64,000 bases of DNA from Lachnospiraceae bacterium UBA3689 (GCA_002371465.1 DFIU01000027.1:48844-112843); one strand, 5' to 3'; numbered from the stretch's first letter, positions 34,706 to 44,431 are shown. Numbers and translations: made by a program. The notes: generated from the sequence alone by a model not told the origin.

Positions 34706-34834
34706 GCACCCTGCCTTGCACCTCTGCTTTTGAATATGGCTCATAATCAGTTTTTATAAGGGTCAAAGTAGATTTTTATATGCCTGAGAAATAGGTACAG
34801 TACAACTTCCCGATAATTCCATACAACCTAAAGG

Positions 34835-34874
34835 AGCAGGTCTGCGCGATTTAAGGCGCAAGACCTGCTTTTTT
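34835..34874 (+). terminator. Terminator after the hypB pair
   Basis: AGCAGGTCTGCGC (34835-34847) pairs with GCGC and AGACCTGCT (34856-34869), followed by TTTTT. Confidence 0.85.
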
Positions 34875-34989
34875 ACTGCTTTTCTTGAAAAGATGGAAAT
34901 AATCGCTCAATAACCGCAATTGGTACCGCAAAAATGCACAAATACGTGTGTACAAATTTGGTAAAGACTCCAAAAATGTACCTAAGTAA

Positions 34990-35018
34990 TTGACCCTTTG
35001 GGGAAGATGCACTATAGT
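34990..35018 (+). promoter_or_regulatory. Promoter of the arabinose-type transport operon
   Basis: TTGACC (34990-34995) and TATAGT (35013-35018) are separated by 17 bases. The start codon is about 180 bases further, giving a long 5' leader. Confidence 0.7.
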
Positions 35019-35024
35019 ATTGAC

Positions 35025-35205
35025 TAGCTGATAGGACGAAAGCCCCGGTCGGATTCTGCAATTCCCTGGGAGATATGCACAAGAATCAGAGTGGATAGAT
35101 CAAGGAAATTACCGTTAAGAACGGGATTTAAGTCCAAAGTCTTTGGCAGGTTCCGGTGGTGTTGGACTTGTAAAGACAAATCTAAGATCCATGAAGGAGG
35201 ATATT
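35025..35205 (+). other. Long 5' leader of the sugar-binding protein gene
   Basis: About 180 bases lie between the promoter and the start codon. AAGTCCAA (35130-35137) can pair with TTGGACTT (35162-35169), leaving a 24-base loop, shortly before the AAGGAGG ribosome site. I match no known riboswitch; no gene is visible here. Confidence 0.4.
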
Positions 35206-36387
35206 ATGAAACGTAGAGTTATCAGCGCACTTTTATGTGCAACCATGGTGGGTTCCATGCTCGCGGGCTGCGGAGCTGGAGCGAAGAAGGACGCGGCAGC
35301 AGGCGGAGCGGTTACGGACGCAAGCAAGATCAAGATCGGTGTCTCCATCTGGTCTTCAACCGACGTTCTGGGCAAGTCCTGCAAGCTGATCTGTGACCAG
35401 GCGGCGAAGGCTCTCGGCTGCCAGGTTCAGTATGTGGACCAGGGACATGTATCCGAGAAGGTTACCGCATCGGTCGAGCAGCTCTGCGCGGCAGGCTGCC
35501 AGGGTATCATCATCTGCAACTCCTCTGATACAGAGATGACATCCGCGATCAAGACCTGCAATGACAACAAAGTTTACCTGGCTCAGTTCTTCCGTATCAT
35601 CAGCAAGGATGACAGCGCTGATATCTATAAGGCAGCTACAGATTCTCCCTACTATCTGGGCGCCGTTCATGAAAATGAAGTCGAAAATGGACAGAAGCTG
35701 GTGCAGATGCTGATCGACAAGGGCGACAGAGACATCGGTCTGATCGGCTGGGAGCAGGGGGACGCAACCTGGCTGGGCCGCTGGAAGGGCTATCAGGCAG
35801 GCGTCAAGGCCTGGAATGACGCGAACCCGGATGATCAGGTCAAGCTTTCCGAACCCCAGTATGCGGGCACTTCCTCAGACGGTGGTTCCAAGGCAGCGGA
35901 AGCTCTGATGAGCGCAGACCCCAACCTTGATGCCATTATCCCGGCAGGCGGCGGCGGAGATCCGCTGATGGGTGCTATCGCAGCGATCGAACGTGCCGGC
36001 AAGACCCAGGATATCGACGTCGTTTCCACGGACTTCCTGGATGATCTGGGAGAGAGACTGGAAAATGGTTCCATGGCCGGTGAATCCGGCGGTCACTACT
36101 GCGATCCGCTCTTTGCCTTCATGATGGTCTACAACGCCGTTACCGGTAAGTACAAAGACTTCGCGGGCAAGTTCAACGAGATTGAATTCCCCTACCTGTA
36201 CGTATCTTCTCCGGACGACTACGCTCAGTATGAGAAGTACTTCGTTGACCAGACACCTTACACAGACGATGAAATCAAGGCTATGGCTGACATGAGCTTC
36301 GAGGATCTTGCCGCGACAGCAGGTAAGCTCTCCATTGAAGATGCGGCTCAGCGTGCCGGCGGCGCTGCCGCTTCTACAGCGGCATGA
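35206..36387 (+). CDS. Sugar ABC transporter substrate-binding lipoprotein (pentose-type)
   Basis: The start is ATG 35206, five bases after AAGGAGG, and begins a lipoprotein signal with lipobox LAGC. The 393-residue protein is a type I periplasmic binding protein (IKIGVSIWSSTDVLGKSCK, CQGIIICNSSD, IPAGGGGDPLMGAI, VVSTDFLD). It captures a sugar outside the membrane for the two permeases and ATPase encoded next. The downstream araA and kinase make L-arabinose or a related pentose the best guess. A hairpin after the stop probably sets its expression above that of the rest of the operon. Confidence 0.86.
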   Translation: MKRRVISALLCATMVGSMLAGCGAGAKKDAAAGGAVTDASKIKIGVSIWSSTDVLGKSCKLICDQAAKALGCQVQYVDQGHVSEKVTASVEQLCAAGCQGIIICNSSDTEMTSAIKTCNDNKVYLAQFFRIISKDDSADIYKAATDSPYYLGAVHENEVENGQKLVQMLIDKGDRDIGLIGWEQGDATWLGRWKGYQAGVKAWNDANPDDQVKLSEPQYAGTSSDGGSKAAEALMSADPNLDAIIPAGGGGDPLMGAIAAIERAGKTQDIDVVSTDFLDDLGERLENGSMAGESGGHYCDPLFAFMMVYNAVTGKYKDFAGKFNEIEFPYLYVSSPDDYAQYEKYFVDQTPYTDDEIKAMADMSFEDLAATAGKLSIEDAAQRAGGAAASTAA

Positions 36388-36429
36388 CCTGACGGTCGAA
36401 AAGAAAATTTCATCATAAAGGAATCCCAT

Positions 36430-36460
36430 AAGGCCGGTATCGCGCGGCGGTGCCGGTCTT
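36430..36460 (+). promoter_or_regulatory. Intercistronic hairpin after the binding-protein gene
   Basis: AAGGCCGGTATCGC (36430-36443) can pair with GGCGGTGCCGGTCTT (36446-36460), with some G-U pairs, followed by TTCTT. It could partly terminate transcription or protect the upstream mRNA, as after mglB. Confidence 0.6.
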
Positions 36461-36514
36461 TCTTAAACGGTAAAAATAGGTGAAGTACAACTTGTGAAAA
36501 ATGAGGTAAATGGT

Positions 36515-37495
36515 ATGGGTTCTTCTACAAGAGACATGACCGGTAAAGGCATGAGCGGCAGGACAAAAGGACTGATGATCCTGATCCTGCTCAACATCGT
36601 ATCCTGGGTCATTTTCTTCGCAATCTCAGTGGCGAACGGCAAGCATAACTTCGGCCGTCCGTCCGACCTTCTTTTGTATCTGCAAAACGGCCTGATGACG
36701 GCGACGGGCGCAGTAGGCTTCTATTTCGTCATGGTCATGGGGATGTTTGATTTCTCCATCGGCGCCAACATCGTTCTGTCCGCGATCACGGGCTGCGTCC
36801 TGGCGACCAAGTTCAACATGGGCTACGTCGGTCTGGTCGGCGGCACCATCCTCATGGGCGCTCTGGTCGGTCTGGTCAACGGACTTATCTATGTCCGCCT
36901 CCGCATTCCGTCCATGATCGTCACCACCGGTATGGCGCTTATTTACGAAGCCCTTGCCAACTATATCGCGGGCGGCGTCGAGCAGTCCCTGCCCTCCGAT
37001 ATGCGCTTCTTCGGCTCAAAGCCCGGCACTATTATCCTGGCGGTCATCGCTTTTGTTATCGCCTATATCCTCCTGAACTACACCAAGATCGGGACCTATA
37101 CCTATGCGATCGGATCCAACGAATTTGTCGCCAAGAACATGGGAATCAACGTAGACAAATACAAGGTCATCGCCTTCATCGTATCCGGCGCTTTCTTCGG
37201 CATGGAAGCCATCCTGTCCATCGGCTACGGCTCCTCCATGGTCGCGGTCACCGGTATGCAGTCGATGAGCCGCAACTTTATTCCGACGATGGGCTGCTTC
37301 TTCGGCGTCGCCTTCAAGAAATATGGTATTCCGCTTCCTGCTATTCTCTTAGGTGAGTTCTTCGTCAACATGATCTTCTTCGGCTTCGTCGCTCTGGGCG
37401 CGCCGACCGCGATCCAGGACGTCATCACGGGCCTGGCGCTCCTGATCATCATCACGGTGACAACCAGGGTCGAAAAGGGCGAAATCGTAAAATAA
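36515..37495 (+). CDS. Sugar ABC transporter permease 1
   Basis: The start is ATG 36515, seven bases after GAGGT at 36503-36507; a GTG at 36494 has no good ribosome site. The 326-residue protein has about eight to ten membrane helices and the BPD_transp_2 pattern (GMFDFSIGANIVLSA, VNGLIYVRLRIPSMIVTTG, GSNEFVAKNMGINV). It is one of two different permeases flanking the ATPase gene, so the channel is probably a heterodimer, as in YtfT/YjfF-type systems. Confidence 0.88.
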   Translation: MGSSTRDMTGKGMSGRTKGLMILILLNIVSWVIFFAISVANGKHNFGRPSDLLLYLQNGLMTATGAVGFYFVMVMGMFDFSIGANIVLSAITGCVLATKFNMGYVGLVGGTILMGALVGLVNGLIYVRLRIPSMIVTTGMALIYEALANYIAGGVEQSLPSDMRFFGSKPGTIILAVIAFVIAYILLNYTKIGTYTYAIGSNEFVAKNMGINVDKYKVIAFIVSGAFFGMEAILSIGYGSSMVAVTGMQSMSRNFIPTMGCFFGVAFKKYGIPLPAILLGEFFVNMIFFGFVALGAPTAIQDVITGLALLIIITVTTRVEKGEIVK

Positions 37496-37516
37496 TCGAA
37501 GGGAGAAAACGTACAA

Positions 37517-39022
37517 ATGAGTCAGGAAGTAAGATTACAGGTAATTGACGTCAATAAAACCTTCGGTATTACGAAGGCGGTTCAGCACGTCTCTGAGACC
37601 TTTTACAAGGGGGAGGTTCACGCCCTGATCGGGGAAAACGGATCCGGCAAATCAACCTTCACCAACATGCTGACCGGCATTTATTCCAAGGACAGCGGCA
37701 AGTTCATCCTGGACGGCGAAGAAGTCAACGCCAAGAACCAGGTGGATGCCAACAACCACGGCATCGCGATCATCGTGCAGGAGCTGGGGACACTGGACGG
37801 CCTGACTGTCGCGGAAAATATTTTCCTGGGCCACGAAGAAAAATTCGTCAGGTTCGGGATCAAGAACACGCCCGCCATGAATAAGATGGCAAATGATCTG
37901 CTCAAGCAATACGGCTTCGACCGGATCAAGGCGAGCGACATGATCGAAGACTACAACTTCGAGGACCGGAAACTGGTTGAAATTGTAAAGTCGACCTATT
38001 TTAAGCCCAAGGTTCTGGTTGTTGACGAGACGACCACAGCCCTGTCCCAGGAGGGCCGCGAGGAACTTTATAAGGTGATGAACCGCGTACGAGACTACGG
38101 CGGAACCGTCATTTTCATTTCCCACGATCTGCCGGAAGTCCTGGAGAAGTCCGACAGCATTACGATCCTCAGGGACGGCGTCTACATCGATTGCGTCAAG
38201 AGCGCGGACGTGACGGAAGACGACCTGCGGAAACTGATGGTAGGCAGAGAAATGACCGGCAATTACTACCGGACGGACTACGGCGAGGCTGTTTCGGACG
38301 AAGTGGTTCTGTCCGTCAGGAATGTGACTGTTCCGGGGCAGATCAAAAATGTCAGCTTCGACCTCCACAAGGGGGAGATCCTGGGCTTCGGCGGTCTGTC
38401 CGAATCCGGCATGCACGAAATCGGCAAGGCAGTCTTCGGGGCTTCCTTCGACCGGGAGGGCAGCGTGACCCTTGAGGACGGGACCGAGATCAAGGACATC
38501 CCGACCGCGATCAGCCACAGCATCGCCTATACGTCTAAGGACCGGGACAACGAATCGGTCATCATGAACCAGAGTATCGGCGACAACATCGTCCTGCCCT
38601 CCCTCGATAAGCTGGGCAAGGGTCCGCTCAAGATCCAAAGCGGCAAGACCTTAAAGAACTTTGCCAACCAGTACGCCAGGGAACTATCCGTCAAGATGGT
38701 CAATACCAACCAGTTCGTATCGGAACTGTCCGGCGGCAACAAGCAGAAGGTCGTCCTGGCTCGCTGGGTAGGTGCAGACGCGGACATCCTGGTTCTGGAT
38801 TCTCCGACGCGAGGCATCGATATCAAGGTAAAGCAGGACATCTACCAGCTGATGGACCGTATGCGCAAAGAGGGCAAGTCCATCATCATGATTTCCGAGG
38901 AACTGATGGAGCTGATCGGCATGTGCGACCGCGTCATCATTATGAAGGACGGCGAGCCAAGCGGCGAACTGATCAGATCCAAGGATATGACTGAAAATGA
39001 CCTGATCGCGAAGATGGTTTAA
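37517..39022 (+). CDS. Sugar ABC transporter ATPase (tandem ABC domains)
   Basis: The 501-residue protein has two fused ABC domains like RbsA/AraG. The first has Walker A GENGSGKST and Walker B VVDETTTALS. The second has the usual degenerate P-loop (GGLSESGMHE), signature LSGGNKQK and VLDSPTRGIDIK. In the second Walker B the catalytic acidic residue reads Ser (LDSP where LDEP is usual), so ATP hydrolysis there is doubtful. It energises the two permeases encoded on both sides. Confidence 0.9.
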   Translation: MSQEVRLQVIDVNKTFGITKAVQHVSETFYKGEVHALIGENGSGKSTFTNMLTGIYSKDSGKFILDGEEVNAKNQVDANNHGIAIIVQELGTLDGLTVAENIFLGHEEKFVRFGIKNTPAMNKMANDLLKQYGFDRIKASDMIEDYNFEDRKLVEIVKSTYFKPKVLVVDETTTALSQEGREELYKVMNRVRDYGGTVIFISHDLPEVLEKSDSITILRDGVYIDCVKSADVTEDDLRKLMVGREMTGNYYRTDYGEAVSDEVVLSVRNVTVPGQIKNVSFDLHKGEILGFGGLSESGMHEIGKAVFGASFDREGSVTLEDGTEIKDIPTAISHSIAYTSKDRDNESVIMNQSIGDNIVLPSLDKLGKGPLKIQSGKTLKNFANQYARELSVKMVNTNQFVSELSGGNKQKVVLARWVGADADILVLDSPTRGIDIKVKQDIYQLMDRMRKEGKSIIMISEELMELIGMCDRVIIMKDGEPSGELIRSKDMTENDLIAKMV

Positions 39023-39033
39023 GGAGGAAGATC

Positions 39034-40008
39034 ATGGCTAACATAAATGCAGCTTCAGCAAAGAAAGAGGAGAGCTTAAAGAAGGTCGACCGGACCCTCA
39101 TTGTCCGGGAACTTCTCCCGGTGATCGGGCTGGTTGCGATCTTTCTTTTATTCAACATTCTGACCCAGGGGGCTATGGTCTCCAACCTGTCCCTTGCCCT
39201 GTCCACGGTCTATTCCCTGATGATTGCCAGCACCGGCGTCTTCTTCATCATGACTATGGGCGGTCTGGATTTTTCCCAGGGCTCGATTCTGGGTATCGCC
39301 GCCATCGTGATCTGCTTCGTATCGACCAAGGCTCCGATTCCGGTCGCCGTGATCTGCGGCATCCTGGTCGGCGCGGCGATTGGAGCGATCAACGGCTTCT
39401 TCTATGTCAACCGCAAGATCAAGTCCTTCATTGTCACGATCTGTACCATGTTCCTCTTCCGCGGCTTTATCAAGTACGCGACGACGAATGCTCCGGTCAC
39501 AGGATCTGCTTCCCTGACGCTGGCCTATGATACGACAGCGCTCAAACTGACCTGTACCGTCATCATCGTCGCAGTCGCCTTTTTCTTCTTCCGGTTCACC
39601 AAGTTCGGCACCTATTTAAAGGCGATCGGGGCAGGGGAGAAGGCTGCGAAATTTGCCGGCATCCGGACTGATCGGATGAAGTTTTTGATCTACGTTCTGG
39701 CAGGCGCCATCACAGGCTTTGCCGCCTTTGTCAATGTTGTTCACACCGGATCGGTCACCTCTTCCGGCGGCAATCAGCTGGAGACCCAGATCCTGATCGC
39801 CCTGGTCCTGGGCGGCATGCCAATCTCCGGCGGCGCCAAGGTCCGTTTCCTCAACATCATCGTCGGCGCCCTCCTCTATACGATCCTGAACTCGGGTCTG
39901 CAGATGATGGGCATTACGACCCAGACCATGCAGATGATCCAGGGGGTTATCTTCCTGATCTTCGTCTTCGTATTCGCGGACAGACAGTCCATTTCCGTCA
40001 TTAAGTAA
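39034..40008 (+). CDS. Sugar ABC transporter permease 2
   Basis: The 324-residue protein is a second BPD_transp_2 permease with about eight to ten membrane helices (GGLDFSQGSILGIAA, NGFFYVNRKIKSFIVTICT, AIGAGEKAAKFAGIRTD, GGMPISGGAKVRF). AAGGAGG lies just before the ATG. It is only distantly similar to permease 1, supporting a heterodimeric channel. It starts 11 bases after the ATPase gene. Confidence 0.88.
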   Translation: MANINAASAKKEESLKKVDRTLIVRELLPVIGLVAIFLLFNILTQGAMVSNLSLALSTVYSLMIASTGVFFIMTMGGLDFSQGSILGIAAIVICFVSTKAPIPVAVICGILVGAAIGAINGFFYVNRKIKSFIVTICTMFLFRGFIKYATTNAPVTGSASLTLAYDTTALKLTCTVIIVAVAFFFFRFTKFGTYLKAIGAGEKAAKFAGIRTDRMKFLIYVLAGAITGFAAFVNVVHTGSVTSSGGNQLETQILIALVLGGMPISGGAKVRFLNIIVGALLYTILNSGLQMMGITTQTMQMIQGVIFLIFVFVFADRQSISVIK

Positions 40009-40055
40009 GGTACATAAATTTTCAATACATAAAAAATAAGAAAGAGGCAAGAAGA

Positions 40056-41495
40056 ATGAGCAAATTATACTTTATTCCCGGCAGCCAGGACCTTTACGGC
40101 GAAGAGTGCCTGAAACAGGTCCGGGAAGACTGCCAGAAAATGGTGGACTTCTTCAACGAGAAGCTGGGAGATACTATCACTTTTGAACTGTTGCCGACTG
40201 TCGAGACGTCGGAAATCTGCGTCGAAGATATGAAGAAGGTCATGGTCGATGATGACTGCGTCGGCGTGGTGACCTGGATGCATACCTTCTCCCCCGCCAA
40301 GATGTGGATCAAGGGTCTGCAGCTTTTAAGAAAGCCCCTTCTGCACCTGCACACCCAGGCGAACGAGAAGCTTCCCTATGATGAAATCGATATGGATTTC
40401 ATGAACCTCAACCAGTCCGCTCACGGCGACCGGGAGTATGGCTATATCCTGGCAAGAATGAACATTGCCCATGAAGTCGTGGCTGGTTACTACCAGCACC
40501 AGGACGTCCTCGATCAGATCAAAAAATTTGCGGAGGTTGCCAAGGCGATCGGTCTGTCCCATCAGATGAGAGTTGCGACCTTCGGCAACAACATGCGCGA
40601 CGTCGCGGTGACGGACGGCAACCGCCTTGAAGCCGAGATCAAGTACGGCTGGGAAATCAAGTACTGGGGCATCGGCGAAATCGCTGATCTTGCGGCGGAA
40701 GTGACCGACGCGGAAGTGGATGCCAAGATTGAGGAGTACACCTCCAAATATACCATGGATACGGACAACCTGGAGGCTGTTCGGGAACAGGCCAAGTACG
40801 AGCTGGCATTTGAGAAGTTCCTTGAGACTAATAAGTGCCATGCCTTTACGGATAATTTTCAGGATCTGCATGGCTTAAAGCAGCTGCCGGGTATCGCTGC
40901 CCAGAACATCATGGCAAAGGGCGTCGGCTTCGGCCCGGAAGGCGACTACAAGATCGCCGCATTTTCCGCAGTCCTTATGAAGATGGCTGAGGGACGCGAG
41001 GGCGCGACCGGCTTTATCGAAGATTACACCTACGATCTGACCCCGGGCAGCGAACTGGAGCTGGCTGCCCACATGCTGGAAGTTCCGGCTTCCTTTGCGG
41101 CGACCAAGCCCAAGATTCAGGTTCATCCGCTGGGCATCGGCGGCAAGGCAGATCCGGCCCGGCTGGTATTTGATTCCGTAACAGGCGACGGCATCCAGGT
41201 GACCCTGGTCGATATGGGCGATCATTTCCGCATCATCTGCGCGGATATCGAACTGGTAAAGGTTCCTCAGCCCATGCCCAAGCTGCCGGTCGCCCAGATC
41301 ATGTACCGCCACAAGCCCAATTTCCAGATCGGAACTGCGGCATGGTGCTATGCGGGCGGCGCTCACCACAGCGTCGTTTCCACGGCTCTGACCAGAAAGG
41401 ATATCGCCATGTTCGCCCGTCTGACCGGTACGGAACTGATCACAATCGGCGATGATACGACTGAGGCGGATCTGCAGAAGTTCTTTACCAAATAA
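40056..41495 (+). CDS. araA: L-arabinose isomerase
   Basis: The 479-residue protein starts with the AraA pattern YFIPGSQDLYG and carries TWMHTFSPAKMWI. The expected metal/catalytic residues are visible: E295 in GPEGDYK, E322 in FIEDYT, H357 in QVHPLGIGG and the GGAHH pair at 435-438. It converts L-arabinose to L-ribulose in the cytoplasm using manganese. It follows permease 2 by 47 bases and is followed by a terminator-like hairpin, so it closes the first transcription unit. Confidence 0.93.
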   Translation: MSKLYFIPGSQDLYGEECLKQVREDCQKMVDFFNEKLGDTITFELLPTVETSEICVEDMKKVMVDDDCVGVVTWMHTFSPAKMWIKGLQLLRKPLLHLHTQANEKLPYDEIDMDFMNLNQSAHGDREYGYILARMNIAHEVVAGYYQHQDVLDQIKKFAEVAKAIGLSHQMRVATFGNNMRDVAVTDGNRLEAEIKYGWEIKYWGIGEIADLAAEVTDAEVDAKIEEYTSKYTMDTDNLEAVREQAKYELAFEKFLETNKCHAFTDNFQDLHGLKQLPGIAAQNIMAKGVGFGPEGDYKIAAFSAVLMKMAEGREGATGFIEDYTYDLTPGSELELAAHMLEVPASFAATKPKIQVHPLGIGGKADPARLVFDSVTGDGIQVTLVDMGDHFRIICADIELVKVPQPMPKLPVAQIMYRHKPNFQIGTAAWCYAGGAHHSVVSTALTRKDIAMFARLTGTELITIGDDTTEADLQKFFTK

Positions 41496-41529
41496 AAGCG
41501 GCAAGGCGCTCCGCTGTAAGCGTTAGAAG

Positions 41530-41573
41530 AGAGGATCTCTGCCATGCAGACCATGTGCATGGGTCCTCTTTTT
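41530..41573 (+). terminator. Terminator between araA and the regulator gene
   Basis: AGAGGA (41530-41535) and CCATGCA (41542-41548) pair with TGCATGG (41556-41562) and TCCTCT (41564-41569), with a T-run at the end. Read-through to the regulator is still possible. Confidence 0.65.
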
Positions 41574-41609
41574 GATCATGGAAATCAAATCGGGGGACAG
41601 AAGGAGACT

Positions 41610-42704
41610 ATGGCAGACAGAGAACCCAAATATCTGAAAGTAATCGAATGGGTCAAGGACAATATCGCGACCGGCAAGTTCAAGTACGGCGATCGAATGA
41701 TGTCGGAGAAGGAACTGTCGGAGAAGTTCGGACTGAGCCGGCAGACCATCCGCCACGCGACGGGGGAGCTGGTCAACCAGCACCTGGTGACCAGAGTGCA
41801 GGGCAGCGGAACTTATATCGGCAGCTCCTATATGCCGGTCCGCGAGGAGCAGTACATGAGTGTCGCGGTCGTCAGTACTTTCTACGAAAGTTACATCTTT
41901 CCGCCTACGCTGAAGGGGATTGAAAGCGTCCTCTCCGCGGAAAATTATTCCATGCAGGTCTCTTTTACCGACAACCGGGTTTCAAGGGAAGAGGAGATTT
42001 TGAAAAATATCCTTGCCAAGGACAGCATCGACGGGCTGATTGTCGAGCCGGCAAAGAGCGCCCTCCCCAATCCCAACCTCCGCTACTACCGGGAGATTCG
42101 CAACCGGCACATCCCCATCATCTTCTTTAACGCCGAGTATCCGGGACTCGATGCCCCCTGTGTGCGGTTTGACGACGTGGAAATGGGACGGCGCGCCGCC
42201 TCAGTCCTGATTCAAAACGGCCACAGGAAGATCGCGGGCATTTTCAAGGCGGACGACGGCCAGGGCAGACTGCGCTATGAGGGCTACTATCGTGCCGTCC
42301 ATGACGCGGGGCTTGAGATCGACCAGGAAAATGTGATCTGGATCGATACGCCGGAGATCTTAAATCTGGACGCGATCGGAGCCTATCTGCTGCAGCGGAT
42401 CGACGACTGCACCGGCGTCGTCTGCTACAACGACGAGGCAGCCTATCAGATGGTGGAAATCGCGGCCAAACACGGCATGAAGGTGCCGGAGGATCTGTCG
42501 GTCATCGGCATCGACGACGCCAATGTCGCGTCGATCTGCCGGGTGCCGCTGACGACCTTCCCCCATCCCAAGGAAGAACTGGGGCGGAAGGTCGCCTCCA
42601 ATTTGCTCAATATGATTAAAAATCCGGAATTTGACGGAAACTTCCGCTTTGTGACCGATCCGGTTTACCGCAAGTCCGTCTGCGACCTGACAAAGAGAAG
42701 CTAA
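41610..42704 (+). CDS. araR: GntR-type regulator with LacI-like sugar-binding domain (AraR-like)
   Basis: The start is ATG 41610, after AAGGAG at 41601-41606; the longer frame from 41544 runs through the terminator. The 364-residue protein has an N-terminal GntR winged helix (SEKELSEKFGLSRQTIRHATGELVNQ) and a C-terminal LacI/GalR-type effector domain. This is the architecture of AraR, which represses arabinose genes and is released by L-arabinose. Position between araA and a pentose-type kinase supports that role. Confidence 0.85.
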   Translation: MADREPKYLKVIEWVKDNIATGKFKYGDRMMSEKELSEKFGLSRQTIRHATGELVNQHLVTRVQGSGTYIGSSYMPVREEQYMSVAVVSTFYESYIFPPTLKGIESVLSAENYSMQVSFTDNRVSREEEILKNILAKDSIDGLIVEPAKSALPNPNLRYYREIRNRHIPIIFFNAEYPGLDAPCVRFDDVEMGRRAASVLIQNGHRKIAGIFKADDGQGRLRYEGYYRAVHDAGLEIDQENVIWIDTPEILNLDAIGAYLLQRIDDCTGVVCYNDEAAYQMVEIAAKHGMKVPEDLSVIGIDDANVASICRVPLTTFPHPKEELGRKVASNLLNMIKNPEFDGNFRFVTDPVYRKSVCDLTKRS

Positions 42705-42764
42705 GAAGAAAAGGCAGATGTCAGCTGCTGCAAGGAGGCTGTCATTTGCCGGAAAAGAGGAACT

Positions 42765-44357
42765 ATGGAAGCAAGAGAAGCGATTGAGGCGGGCAAGACC
42801 GCCCTTGGAATTGAATTCGGCTCGACCAGAATCAAAGCGGTCCTCATCGATCTGACCGGCAAGGTTCTGGCTGTCGGCTTCTATGACTGGGAGAATTCCC
42901 TGGTCAACGATATCTGGACCTATTCGCTCGACGAGATTCACGCAGGTCTTAGGGGCTGCTACACCTCCCTTCGGGAGACGGTAGAGGAGAAATATGGTCT
43001 TACCTTAAAGAAGATCGGGGCTATGGGCATTTCCGCCATGATGCACGGCATCCTCGCCTTTGACAAGGACGGAAAGCTGCTGACCCCCTTCCAGACCTGG
43101 AGAAACAGCAATACCCAGGCGGCAGCGGACCGGCTGACCGACCTGTTTGATTTCAATATTCCCCTTCGGTGGACCATCGCCCATCTCTATCAGTTCATCC
43201 TGGATAAAGAGCCCTTTGCCAGGGATATTGCCTTTGCGACGACGCTGGATTCCTACATCCACTATATGCTGACCGGGGAGAAGATCACCGGAATCGGCGA
43301 CGCGGCGGGCATTTTCCCCATCGACTCCGACAAACTGGACTACGATGAGACCATGCTGGAGAAATTTGACCGGGAGATCGCGGACTTTAATCTTCCCTGG
43401 AAGACCCGGGAGATCCTGCCCAAGGTCCTGGCGGCAGGACAGGCAGCGGGCCGGCTGACCCAGGAGGGAGCCCGTTTCCTCGATGAATCCGGCAATCTTA
43501 AGGCCGGCATCCCCTTCTGCCCCTCGGAGGGTGATGCGGGGACCGGTATGGTCGCCACCAATTCGGTTGCGCCCCGCACCGGCAATGTATCCGCCGGAAC
43601 CTCAACCTTCGCCATGGTGGTCCTGGAGAAGCAGCTGAGCCGGGTCTACCGGGAGATCGATATGGTGACGACGCCGACCGGTCTGCCGGTTGCCATGTCC
43701 CACGCCAACAACGGCACCTCTGATCTAAATGCCTGGGTCGGCCTCTTCCGGGAATTCTCGGACCTCATGGGCATCAAGGCGGATATGGGCGACCTCTACG
43801 GCAAGCTCTACACCAACTCCCTTGACGGGGACCCGGACTGCGGCGGTCTTCTGCCATACGGTTACTATTCGGGCGAAGGCGTCACCCACATCAATGAGGG
43901 ACGGCCCCTGTTTGTCCGGACTCCGGACAGCCGCTTCAATCTGAAGAATTTCATGCGAGCCCACCTCTACACCTCCCTGGGGGCGGTCAAGCTGGGGCTT
44001 GATATCCTGATGAAGCAGGAGGGCGTCAAGGTCGATCAGATCCTGGGCCACGGCGGTCTCTTTAAGACCAAGGGGGTCGGTCAGCGTTATCTGGCAGCTG
44101 CGGTCAATGCCCCGGTCACCTGCCTGGAGACAGCTTCGGAGGGCGGCCCCTGGGGGCAGGCGCTTCTGGCGGCATTTTTGATCGACGGTCAGGGCAGAAA
44201 ACTGGAAGACTATTTAAATGAAACCATTTTCCGCGATATGGCGGGTAGCACGCTTGAGCCTGATCCCAAGGATGTGGAGGGCTTTGAAACCTTCACCGAC
44301 CACTACCGTCAGGGACTTGCGGTTGAGCGCGCCGCGGTCGATGCGATCAAGTGGTGA
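42765..44357 (+). CDS. FGGY-family carbohydrate kinase, probable L-ribulokinase
   Basis: The 530-residue protein has the FGGY two-domain kinase fold: an N-terminal ATPase motif GIEFGSTRIKAVLID, MMHGILAFD with TWRN, and C-terminal ATP-binding motifs GNVSAGTSTFAMVV and GHGGLFKTKGVGQ. It phosphorylates a sugar, and L-ribulose is expected from the neighbouring araA. The sequence also fits xylulokinase-like annotation, so the substrate is not certain. The gene is 60 bases after araR; a hairpin lies between them. No L-ribulose-5-phosphate epimerase gene follows. Confidence 0.85.
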   Translation: MEAREAIEAGKTALGIEFGSTRIKAVLIDLTGKVLAVGFYDWENSLVNDIWTYSLDEIHAGLRGCYTSLRETVEEKYGLTLKKIGAMGISAMMHGILAFDKDGKLLTPFQTWRNSNTQAAADRLTDLFDFNIPLRWTIAHLYQFILDKEPFARDIAFATTLDSYIHYMLTGEKITGIGDAAGIFPIDSDKLDYDETMLEKFDREIADFNLPWKTREILPKVLAAGQAAGRLTQEGARFLDESGNLKAGIPFCPSEGDAGTGMVATNSVAPRTGNVSAGTSTFAMVVLEKQLSRVYREIDMVTTPTGLPVAMSHANNGTSDLNAWVGLFREFSDLMGIKADMGDLYGKLYTNSLDGDPDCGGLLPYGYYSGEGVTHINEGRPLFVRTPDSRFNLKNFMRAHLYTSLGAVKLGLDILMKQEGVKVDQILGHGGLFKTKGVGQRYLAAAVNAPVTCLETASEGGPWGQALLAAFLIDGQGRKLEDYLNETIFRDMAGSTLEPDPKDVEGFETFTDHYRQGLAVERAAVDAIKW

Positions 44358-44395
44358 GATAAGGGGAATTTGATAAGGACATTTTGATGTTAGAA

Positions 44396-44431
44396 AGACC
44401 GGCAGGCGGAAGATCCGTCTGCCGGTCTTTT
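44396..44431 (+). terminator. Terminator after the kinase gene
   Basis: AGACCGGCAGGCGG (44396-44409) pairs with CCGTCTGCCGGTCT (44415-44428) around a five-base loop, followed by T. Confidence 0.9.

Noticed and set aside
37652..38638. Long minus-strand open frame opposite the sugar ATPase gene, and many similar long antisense frames
   Set aside because: They mirror codon use of well-supported genes on the other strand, have no ribosome sites and show no family motifs.
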